From assembly GCA_027328825.1 (NCBI GenBank), contig DAHWTK010000020.1, forward strand, positions 1 to 19,477: DNA of 19,477 nt, given 5' to 3'. Below, piece after piece: positions 13,472 to 19,477 of the stretch; within the stretch, counting starts at the first letter, position 1, and each line of letters opens with the position of its first letter. Made by a program: the position numbers and the translations under genes. The notes beneath the pieces were generated by a model. It made no database searches and had not been told where the DNA came from. It saw only the letters and a list, made by a program, of their open reading frames with translations. The stretch comes from Nitrospirota bacterium. GTDB lineage: Bacteria; Nitrospirota; JACRHJ01.

Positions 13472-15620
13472 AATAACCTATATGACAGAGCTCGCAAAGC
13501 GGCGCGAACTCAACATAGGTATCAGGGGACACGGGGTTCCCGGAATTGTCTATATCAAGGATTTTGTAAGGATCGGGCGGAGCGTTATTCGCCATCTGGT
13601 CCTTGAGCGCCACGCGCTTGAGTATCAGAAATCCGCCATAGCTGTCGGCCTCGTGCGGGGTATGGCACGATTCGCAGTTCACATGCTGGTTGAAGGTCAG
13701 GGTGGCCGGGGAGCTTATGTTCGACAGGGTTGACCCGTCGGCATTCATAAGAGGATGCGTAAACCCTTCTCCGCGTCCGTCCACCTCCGTCCTGGGCGTC
13801 AGACCGTGACATCCGGTGCAGAGGTATTTGTCGACCCGCTGCTCCACGCCTCGGTCGCCGCCGACTACTACATTCTGCACGTCGCTCGGAAGCCACTCTT
13901 TATAGCTGCCGGCCCGCGCCAGGAGCCCCGAAACCAGGTCCGTCGGCTGGTATCCGGGGGCAAGTATCGGCCCCAGGTACGGAGATTGATCCGCGTTCCC
14001 GGCGGTAATATTTCCAACGTCGAAACTGTGGCACGAACAACACGTTATCTCCTTGCCCGAAGGCCCTCCGTACATCGACTCCAGCCCCGATTCCGGCCAT
14101 TTTCCCGTATGCATGGGCGGGTACTGGTCGTAATATCCCCGCTGGATCCCATCAAGGTCTCCCTGCAATGTTATGTAGTCAACATTGTATGCCGTAGGGT
14201 CTCCCATGAAATGGGTCGCCTTCCAGTTGTCGTCCGTCTGCCATGTCGGGTTGTATTTCGGATGGCACATAGTACAGATGTCGCAGGCGGTGCCGTTCGC
14301 GCAATCTATGACCAGTATCGGGGTGCAATTTGCGTTGTGGGCCCTGTGACAGCTTGAGCAGTACAGCCAGCCGGACTGGGGATTTCCGTAGGTAATCCCG
14401 GCGGGGAAGCTCGAAGGTATTGTAATCTGTCTCGTGCTGGCATGGGCGTCGCCAGAATTGATGTTGGCGCCGCCGGAAATGTCTCCGGTCGGGTGGTGCG
14501 GGAACGGGACTGAGTGGCACGACTCGCAGAACGTCTGCGAATCCGGGTCCTGCCTCAGTATCGGGGAGTCTTTCCTGGCGCCGTGCGGTTCATGGCAGGT
14601 CGTGCAGAGGACCTCTCCGTGCTTGCCGAATACCCAGCCGTCCGGCTCGTTTATCTTTACAATCCTGCCGCCGGTCGTGTCGGTCCTGCCGTTGCAGGTG
14701 TCGTTGTCGGCGGGATGGTAACTCAGGGGCGCGGTTGTGCCGCCAGGGTTGGGATATGGCGGCGACGGCAATCCGTCCGCCCTCTTGCCCCTGTGACAGC
14801 CCTCGCAGAAATTGTCCGCATCGTCCTTGACGGGGTCGACAGAGAGGAGCTTGTAGAACGGCCCCGTGGGCAATTTGCCGTGTATGCTGTGGCAGGTTAT
14901 GCATTCTACCGTCCCGTCGGAGCCCTTTGACAGATGGCCGCCAAGCGTCCAGTGTACGCCGGGCGTGTTTTTCCCGTCCTCCTTGGGATAAGGATACGGA
15001 AAAGGCACCATGAAACTGCTGATAGGCTCAAGCGGAATGCGCCCACCCGTCTGGTCTTTCAGGGGCATGTGAACCGGATGAGTTCCCTCGGCGTTGTTTA
15101 TGCCGTAGCCGGAGTTCTCGCGGTGCTTGTGGCACTTCTCGCACAGCTGGTTTATATCGACACGGAGGAACGGCCTGTTTGTATCGTCGTGCGGGTTATG
15201 GCATGTGCTGCACTCGATGTGGTCCTGGCTGCCGTTTGTATACGGAAGGCCGGAGTCCGAGGCGTCGTCTCCCGCAGGAAGGTCTTTCAGCTTGAGGCCA
15301 TGGCTTTTGGGATTAAAAACCGTCTGGGATGCGTCCACATAAGGAGAAACAATCGCCACGCCGTCGTGGCAGGAATAACATAAAGGCCCTACCCTGCCCC
15401 AGCCTTTAAGCGCCGGAGGAGGCGTAGGCCATAACATTGCGCCCTTCGCCTTGTGCGGGACGTGGCAGTAGTTGCACACGTTCTTGGTCCACTGCTGCTC
15501 GCCGGCAACTACATATTTCTGCGCCGATATATCGTGCGGAGAACCGATAATCCCCGCGAAAGTCTCCTTCGAGACGATTACGCCCAGGAATAAGAGAAAA
15601 AAGAAGGCAAACTTTTTCAC
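13470..15620 (-). CDS. Tetradecaheme c-type cytochrome
   Basis: This is a 716-residue exported cytochrome. The signal peptide (MKKFAFFFLLFLGVIVSKETFA, about 22 residues) leads into GSPHDISAQKYVV, the N-terminal pattern typical of doubled-CXXCH cytochromes. Fourteen CXXCH motifs lie between Cys49 and His713: CNYCH, CYSCH, CSTCH, CEKCH, CITCH, CEGCH, CTTCH, CESCH, CSSCH, CTMCH, CCSCH, CTGCH, CESCH and CELCH. The last is only three residues from the C-terminus (CELCHIGY). Several are followed by xPH (CHVPH, CHNPH, CHEPH, CHTPH), often supplying distal histidines. Extra cysteines at NANCTPILVIDCANG may form a disulfide. The start is GTG, two bases after the stop of the FN3-NHL gene, with AGG 10 nt upstream. 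The cellular position and redox partner are unknown. Confidence 0.92.
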   Translation of the reverse strand: MKKFAFFFLLFLGVIVSKETFAGIIGSPHDISAQKYVVAGEQQWTKNVCNYCHVPHKAKGAMLWPTPPPALKGWGRVGPLCYSCHDGVAIVSPYVDASQTVFNPKSHGLKLKDLPAGDDASDSGLPYTNGSQDHIECSTCHNPHDDTNRPFLRVDINQLCEKCHKHRENSGYGINNAEGTHPVHMPLKDQTGGRIPLEPISSFMVPFPYPYPKEDGKNTPGVHWTLGGHLSKGSDGTVECITCHSIHGKLPTGPFYKLLSVDPVKDDADNFCEGCHRGKRADGLPSPPYPNPGGTTAPLSYHPADNDTCNGRTDTTGGRIVKINEPDGWVFGKHGEVLCTTCHEPHGARKDSPILRQDPDSQTFCESCHSVPFPHHPTGDISGGANINSGDAHASTRQITIPSSFPAGITYGNPQSGWLYCSSCHRAHNANCTPILVIDCANGTACDICTMCHPKYNPTWQTDDNWKATHFMGDPTAYNVDYITLQGDLDGIQRGYYDQYPPMHTGKWPESGLESMYGGPSGKEITCCSCHSFDVGNITAGNADQSPYLGPILAPGYQPTDLVSGLLARAGSYKEWLPSDVQNVVVGGDRGVEQRVDKYLCTGCHGLTPRTEVDGRGEGFTHPLMNADGSTLSNISSPATLTFNQHVNCESCHTPHEADSYGGFLILKRVALKDQMANNAPPDPYKILDIDNSGNPVSPDTYVEFAPLCELCHIGY

Positions 15621-15622
15621 AG

Positions 15623-17245
15623 TTATTCAACCTGCCTGATCTGGATACGGTTAACCAGCTTCTCGACTATGTATATCCGTTTATTCCTGTCTATGGCTAT
15701 TCCGTTAGGAGTGGCCATATCTATCTGCTTGCCCCTTTCGTTCGCCAGGGCGTACCTGAATCTGCCATGCTTGTCGAACACCTGTATGGCGTTGGACATG
15801 GAGTCCGAAACATATATATTCCCGGACTTGTCGATGCATATGCCCTTCGGCCTGCCGAACGTTCCGGCGATATTGCCGTATCCGCCGAACTTCCATAGAA
15901 AATGCCCGTCCTTGTCGAACACCTGGACACGCGCGTTCATACAGTCGGAAATGTAGAGGTGCCCGTTCTTGCCGAAAATCGCAAAGGTCGGAGACAGGAA
16001 TTTCCCGTCCTGCCTTCCCTTGCCTCCGAAGGTCTTTATATATTGCCCGGTGGACGAATAAATCTCAACGCAATCGTTAAAATTATCGATAATATACAGA
16101 CGCCCGTCCGGAGCGAAGAGGCCTTTTATTATGCCGAATTCCGTTATGGGCTTTTTACGGCCAAGGTCAACCGCAATGGCCTTGCCGTCCTCAAGCATCT
16201 TCTTGTACATTATGAGGCGGCCCTTCTTGTCGAATTTCTGTATCGTGCCGGTATAGGCGTCAACGGCAAGAACCTCGCCATCGCGGTCAACGTCCACGCC
16301 AAGGAGCTTCTCGAACTGTCCGGGCTTAATCCCGTACTCGCCGATGGACCTTATAAAAGCTCCTCCGGGCTTGAATATCTGTATCATGCTATCGCCGGTA
16401 TCGGACACGTAAATCTTCCCGTCCGGGCCAAGAACCACGTCCGTAGGAGAAAAGAGCGGCCTGCGGTCTTTCCACCTCAGGATAAAACCCACCCGCCTGG
16501 TCCGCCTGACTGTAAGCTTTTCCGGGATAATCCGTGGAGGCATCTCCGGCGCACCCGTCTTGACGGCGCCGGGCGTTTCCTGTGGAGGCGCGTATAGGAC
16601 GGTCTGCACCTTGCCAAGCCTGGTCTCCCTGAAATTCTTGTCCAGGGCGGATAAGGCATAATAGTAGGTTTCGCCTTCCCTGATGTCCGTATCGGTAAGG
16701 TTTGTGTCCTGCGTGGAACCTATGAGCTGAAAGCCCTTGTTCGGGTCGGTGCTTCTGTAGACGTTGTAGGCGAGAACGTCGGGCGAGGCGGACGGATCCC
16801 AGGCGAGCCTTATCCTTCTTCTTCCGATCAGCGCGCCGACCCACTCCGGCGGCTGAACCGGCACGGTAGCCTTGGCGACCGATATTTTTATATAGCGCTC
16901 TTCGGAATAATCAGATTCCTTGTTGCCGGCTCCAACGGATTTGAGGACGTAGTAATAGGTCTCTCCTATGCGAACCGAGGGATCGATATAGGAGTCGTCA
17001 GTTGTTGCTGCTATGAGTTTGTAGTGTCCGCCGCTGGATATGGACCGATAAATTTTATACCGGATGGCGCCTGTGGCCGACGTCCATTTAAGACCCACCT
17101 TCCCCGCGGCGACGTAGATGCCTATCCATACCGGAGGTTTGATGGAGTCCTGCGCGGAAAATACGGTAGCAACATCGAAAAGAGAGAGAAGCAAAACCAC
17201 TGAAAAATACAGCAGCTTGTTTCTTGAAATTACCTTACTACTCAT
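15623..17245 (-). CDS. FN3-FN3-NHL propeller exported protein
   Basis: This 540-residue protein has a signal peptide (about 1-31, LLYFSVVLLLSLFDVATVFSA). Two fibronectin type III domains follow (about 37-124 and 131-218), both with the Y-x-[IV]-YRS and GETYYY signatures. After a Pro-rich linker, a six-bladed NHL propeller (about 263-540) has blades such as IYVSDTGDSMIQIF, LYISDCMNARVQVFDKDG and IYVSDSMSNAIQVFDKHG. It has no lipobox, so it is soluble or surface-associated. The FN3-NHL fusion suggests a protein- or polymer-binding scaffold. ATG at 17245 is chosen because it has GAGG 11 nt upstream. The longer frame begins with TTG at 17254, only 2 nt from that site. It lies 25 bp after the isomerase gene and 2 bp before the 14-heme gene. 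It is related in architecture to the NHL lipoprotein at 4448-5989. Confidence 0.87.
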   Translation of the reverse strand: MSSKVISRNKLLYFSVVLLLSLFDVATVFSAQDSIKPPVWIGIYVAAGKVGLKWTSATGAIRYKIYRSISSGGHYKLIAATTDDSYIDPSVRIGETYYYVLKSVGAGNKESDYSEERYIKISVAKATVPVQPPEWVGALIGRRRIRLAWDPSASPDVLAYNVYRSTDPNKGFQLIGSTQDTNLTDTDIREGETYYYALSALDKNFRETRLGKVQTVLYAPPQETPGAVKTGAPEMPPRIIPEKLTVRRTRRVGFILRWKDRRPLFSPTDVVLGPDGKIYVSDTGDSMIQIFKPGGAFIRSIGEYGIKPGQFEKLLGVDVDRDGEVLAVDAYTGTIQKFDKKGRLIMYKKMLEDGKAIAVDLGRKKPITEFGIIKGLFAPDGRLYIIDNFNDCVEIYSSTGQYIKTFGGKGRQDGKFLSPTFAIFGKNGHLYISDCMNARVQVFDKDGHFLWKFGGYGNIAGTFGRPKGICIDKSGNIYVSDSMSNAIQVFDKHGRFRYALANERGKQIDMATPNGIAIDRNKRIYIVEKLVNRIQIRQVE

Positions 17246-17270
17246 TATTGCCAAAACCTCGGTACTGATA

Positions 17271-18851
17271 TTACAGCGATTTTAAAAGTTTCTCGTTTAT
17301 TTCAACCTTGTGTCTTGCGTAAAGCGCCTTATAAAGCGCCTCCACCTTGTCCGAGCGCTTGTCCAGAAGCACCCTTTTCGTCATGTCGTCTTTAATCTCG
17401 GAGAGCGGCGGCACGGTCTCGTTTGCCCATTTTGTAACTTTCACTATTTCGTATCCCGCCGGGCCTTTTATAATCCCGCTTATATCTCCTGCCTTCAGCC
17501 CCATGACAACGCTCTTCATCGGCTCCTTCAGAGTCGTCGGGTCGGTATAGCCGACATCTCCGCCCTTATTCCTCGTGGCCTGGTCGATAGACACTTCCTT
17601 TGCAAGCTGGGCGAAATCCTTGCCTTTCTTCAGTTCGGAGAGAACGGCCTCCGCCTGGCTTTCGCTCGGAAGCAGTATATGGCTTATGCGCGTAAGCCTT
17701 ACCTTTTCGTGTCTTTTCTTGTATTTTTCATAATAGTTTTCTATATCCTGCGGGCTTGCGGTATTATTGCCCACCATCAGATTCAGGTAATAATCCGCAA
17801 GCACCTCTTCCCTCTTCAGCCGCACGTCCTTTCTGAACTGCGGGTCGTACTGAAGGCCCCTCGCCTTCGCCTCATCGGAATAAAGTATGTCGTTGATTCT
17901 TTCATTGAGCGCGGCCTTCAGCGTCCGGGCGTTCATCATCACGTGCGCGAAATGAGGGTTGTTCTGCTGCTCAAAGAGACGCGGGTCCATGTTTATTTTT
18001 ATGCCGTTGACATCCGCGCCGGTATATATTGTCTGCCCTTCCTTGTTCTTCTGTGAGTATATTTTTATCTTGGCTGCGGAGCGGCGCCTATCGAGAATCT
18101 CCGCCATCTCTTTTTCCATTTCCTGCTGTTTCATTTCAGCCTTTATCCTGTTTTCCCGGGATTTCCATATCGCATCAGGGTCGTCTTTCGACTCAACCTC
18201 CATCACGGCATAGCCTATGTCGAGTTTCATGGGGGGAGTCAGCTGTCCGGGTTTCGTGCGGTTTAATATCGCCCTTATCCCGAGGGGATAAAGCGTATCA
18301 TTGAGGCTTATTTCCTGCCTTATATCCGACTTTACAACCGTATACCTTGACGCGACGTCCTCAAATTTTTCGCCCTTTTCAAGGTCGTCTAACGCCGCCT
18401 GCGCTTTTCCTATCGTTGGCGCGACAAGCATCTTGACGTGTACGAACGGTTTCAGGTTCATCGATTTTCTTACGGCTTCCAGTTCGTTTTTATCCACCTT
18501 CGCTTTATTGAAAACATCCATCCTCAAAAGGCCTGGCAATCTGAAATAATAAAATCTTTGCATACCCCAGTAAACCGCCGGAGTCCCGAGATAACCTTTC
18601 GCGAGCGCCTCCGTCGCAAGGAGTCTCGTGCTTATCATCTCCTGGAGCTTCTCTTTTCTTTTTTTGAAGCCCGGCGGTATTTCGCCGACGACTATCTTGT
18701 ACTCCTCGACGGTAAGCGGCTGATTGTCTATGGTCGCAAGCACTCCCTTGCCGAAATTGTGCGTTCTGACACAGCCCTGGCTTAATGCAGCCAGAATTAT
18801 GAACCCGATCAGAAGCGCCGTCAGCCATTTTTTCCTATCAGGGAGATGCAT
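17271..18851 (-). CDS. Parvulin/PpiC-type peptidyl-prolyl isomerase lipoprotein with two rotamase regions
   Basis: This 526-residue PrsA/SurA-like foldase acts on exported proteins. The signal peptide ends at LSQGC (Cys27), a plausible though imperfect lipobox, so it is probably anchored to a membrane. A SurA_N-like helical segment (about 45-130, LTVEEYKIVVGEIPPGFKKR) is followed by a degenerate parvulin-like region (about 135-222). A charged helical region comes next (225-260), then a second helical arm (285-380), and a well-formed PpiC domain (about 385-475) with RISHILL, KKGKDFAQLAKEVS, NKGGDVGY and PAGYEIVKVT. ATG at 18851 is chosen because it has GGAGG 10 nt upstream and directly starts the signal peptide. 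The longer frame starts with GTG at 18914 and has no ribosome site. It is the first gene of the main operon. From memory, PpiC-type isomerases also neighbour omcS/omcE/omcZ cytochrome genes in Geobacter, suggesting a role in cytochrome maturation. Confidence 0.9.
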   Translation of the reverse strand: MHLPDRKKWLTALLIGFIILAALSQGCVRTHNFGKGVLATIDNQPLTVEEYKIVVGEIPPGFKKRKEKLQEMISTRLLATEALAKGYLGTPAVYWGMQRFYYFRLPGLLRMDVFNKAKVDKNELEAVRKSMNLKPFVHVKMLVAPTIGKAQAALDDLEKGEKFEDVASRYTVVKSDIRQEISLNDTLYPLGIRAILNRTKPGQLTPPMKLDIGYAVMEVESKDDPDAIWKSRENRIKAEMKQQEMEKEMAEILDRRRSAAKIKIYSQKNKEGQTIYTGADVNGIKINMDPRLFEQQNNPHFAHVMMNARTLKAALNERINDILYSDEAKARGLQYDPQFRKDVRLKREEVLADYYLNLMVGNNTASPQDIENYYEKYKKRHEKVRLTRISHILLPSESQAEAVLSELKKGKDFAQLAKEVSIDQATRNKGGDVGYTDPTTLKEPMKSVVMGLKAGDISGIIKGPAGYEIVKVTKWANETVPPLSEIKDDMTKRVLLDKRSDKVEALYKALYARHKVEINEKLLKSL

Positions 18852-18861
18852 TTTCTCAAAA

Positions 18862-18866
18862 CCTCC
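18862..18866 (-). promoter_or_regulatory. Ribosome binding site fixing the isomerase start
   Basis: GGAGG on the minus strand lies 10 nt before the ATG at 18851, whereas the upstream GTG at 18914 has none. This decides the shorter start. Confidence 0.7.
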
Positions 18867-18878
18867 AACACGCTGTTT

Positions 18879-18892
18879 TAATCGACCGATTA
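18879..18892. promoter_or_regulatory. Palindrome in the leader of the main operon (possible operator)
   Basis: TAATCG-AC-CGATTA has perfect 6-bp arms. It lies about 46-59 nt after the predicted transcription start and about 28 nt before the isomerase ATG. It could bind a dimeric repressor or form a leader hairpin. No regulator gene is in the window to match it. Confidence 0.4.
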
Positions 18893-18944
18893 CCGTATAC
18901 CGCTTCCATAACACTTACCGGAATAACGGCAATTCGCCATTGGC

Positions 18945-18973
18945 ATGATACATGAGAACGCCCCGCAAGTCAA
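18945..18973 (-). promoter_or_regulatory. Strong sigma70-type promoter of the main cytochrome operon
   Basis: On the minus strand, TTGACT (18968-18973) and TATCAT (18945-18950) are separated by exactly 17 bp, each a 5/6 match, with TG directly before the -10. Transcription should start near 18938, giving an 87-nt leader before the isomerase. The upstream terminator ends only 21 bp before the -35, so the operon is insulated from the cytochrome gene to its right. Confidence 0.75.
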
Positions 18974-18994
18974 TCAGGACATTCTGCACGTCTT

Positions 18995-19024
18995 AAAAAA
19001 AGGAGGGCCATGCGGCCCTCCTTT
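18995..19024 (-). terminator. Intrinsic terminator of the rightmost cytochrome gene
   Basis: On the minus strand, a perfect 11-bp stem (AAAGGAGGGCC with GGCCCTCCTTT, loop GCAT) is followed by a run of seven T. It begins 30 bp after the cytochrome stop at 19055 and separates that gene from the isomerase operon. Confidence 0.9.
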
Positions 19025-19054
19025 CGTCATGGTTATCTGAAGCTACACAACCTA

Positions 19055-19477
19055 CTAATAGTTGTGACACTGCATGCACAGGGTGCCTGTATTGTCCGGG
19101 GTCGACGACTGCGCAGTAGTACCAGCATACTCAAGTATAACTGGAACACCCTGGGGCTGTACTCCCTGCCCGACCTGGGTATCAACGTTGAGGTTCCCAA
19201 CCGCGCTGTTGCTAAGTGTGCGCACTTTTATGTAATTTGCAGGCAGCCAAGCACCGTTAGGCGCATTGTGCGGCTTATGGCAACTGTCGCAGTCCATCGC
19301 ATTAGATGCGGGATATGAGACAGCGCCTTCTCCGGCGCCTAGGCCTGTTGAACCACCGTTTGACCCCATTGTCGCAACTTGCGAGTTGTCGGCGTATGAG
19401 CCGGGCTGAACCGTATACAGGGTAGATGGGCTCCTGCCTGCATCCAACGCCTTGGTGATGGTCCAGCCAGTCATCGG
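19055..19477 (-). CDS. Multiheme c-type cytochrome, C-terminal part (5' end outside window)
   Basis: The frame is open from the window edge to TAG at 19055-19057, giving 140 residues. The ATG at 19474 is internal (preceded in frame by a Pro codon), so the gene continues to the right. Two CXXCH motifs are visible: CDSCH followed by KPHN, and CMQCH, which ends three residues before the stop (CMQCHNY). The part between is Ser/Thr/Gly/Asn-rich with no hydrophobic segment. An isolated NC-x-x-CH-x-x-H motif followed by a heme site at the very C-terminus is also the layout of OmcS-like filament cytochromes (recollection), but two motifs are too few to assign the family. Its own terminator follows, and the isomerase operon begins just downstream. 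The total heme number is unknown. Confidence 0.85.
   Translation of the reverse strand, partial: PMTGWTITKALDAGRSPSTLYTVQPGSYADNSQVATMGSNGGSTGLGAGEGAVSYPASNAMDCDSCHKPHNAPNGAWLPANYIKVRTLSNSAVGNLNVDTQVGQGVQPQGVPVILEYAGTTAQSSTPDNTGTLCMQCHNY

Noticed and set aside
14515..14529. Sigma54-like TGGCAC-N-GC sequence on the plus strand, also seen at several other points in the cytochrome genes
   Set aside because: It is the reverse complement of codons for CxxCH heme motifs (here CESCH), so the similarity to TGGCACN5TTGC is a coding by-product inside genes.
18852..18914. 21-residue N-terminal extension of the isomerase starting from GTG
   Set aside because: It lacks a ribosome site, would displace the lipoprotein signal peptide from the N-terminus, and overlaps the leader palindrome.
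3283..19477. Repeated CXXCH-coding segments as a possible CRISPR or DNA repeat array
   Set aside because: Repetition is at the protein-motif level with irregular spacing; there are no conserved nucleotide repeats with spacers.

Overview
The window is about 19.5 kb of moderately GC-rich DNA from a Gram-negative bacterium. Outer-membrane features are clear: lipoprotein signal peptides, a large beta-barrel protein, and many exported multiheme c-type cytochromes. The combination of cytochromes with paired CXXCH motifs, the Geobacter-type CX4CH...CXXCH domain, NHL propellers and FN3 domains resembles anaerobic metal-respiring lineages (Desulfuromonadia/Geobacter-like or Nitrospirota). No ribosomal RNA or other phylogenetic marker settles the lineage; this is inference.

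Left part (1-3260), housekeeping. The 3' end of prmA (ribosomal protein L11 methyltransferase) runs rightward and converges on a bifunctional class A penicillin-binding protein. A 58-bp inverted-repeat element fills the gap between them and supplies the last codon and stop of the PBP gene. The PBP promoter (TTTACA-N17-TATAAT) lies so close to the ATG that the mRNA should be leaderless. A gene-poor stretch of about 490 bp follows, holding G/C-tract hairpins, an inverted repeat and recurring AAACGGG motifs. Next is a 48-residue zinc-ribbon protein (DUF5679-like) on the plus strand, and then a bidirectional terminator.

Right part (3283-19477), one long minus-strand respiratory/extracellular electron-transfer locus, given here in transcription order. 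(a) The C-terminus of a cytochrome entering from beyond the right edge, closed by an intrinsic terminator. (b) A strong promoter (TTGACT-N17-TATCAT) and an 87-nt leader with a palindrome, leading six closely spaced genes: a parvulin-type peptidyl-prolyl isomerase lipoprotein, an FN3-FN3-NHL propeller protein, a 14-heme cytochrome, a cytochrome with 14 canonical plus 2 unusual heme motifs, a large FN3/Ig-like protein, and a 617-residue outer-membrane beta-barrel. (c) A second promoter, then a CsgG/GNA1162-like lipoprotein, an NHL-propeller lipoprotein and a 10-heme cytochrome, ending at the shared terminator.

Working model (inference). The isomerase helps fold exported cytochromes. The barrel and one or more cytochromes could form an electron conduit across the outer membrane. 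The propeller and FN3/Ig proteins could act as scaffolds or surface anchors, and the CsgG-like lipoprotein as a secretion or assembly factor. Counting the partial gene, the visible sequence encodes 42 potential heme sites. I know of no characterised system with exactly this gene set, and it is the most interesting object in the window.
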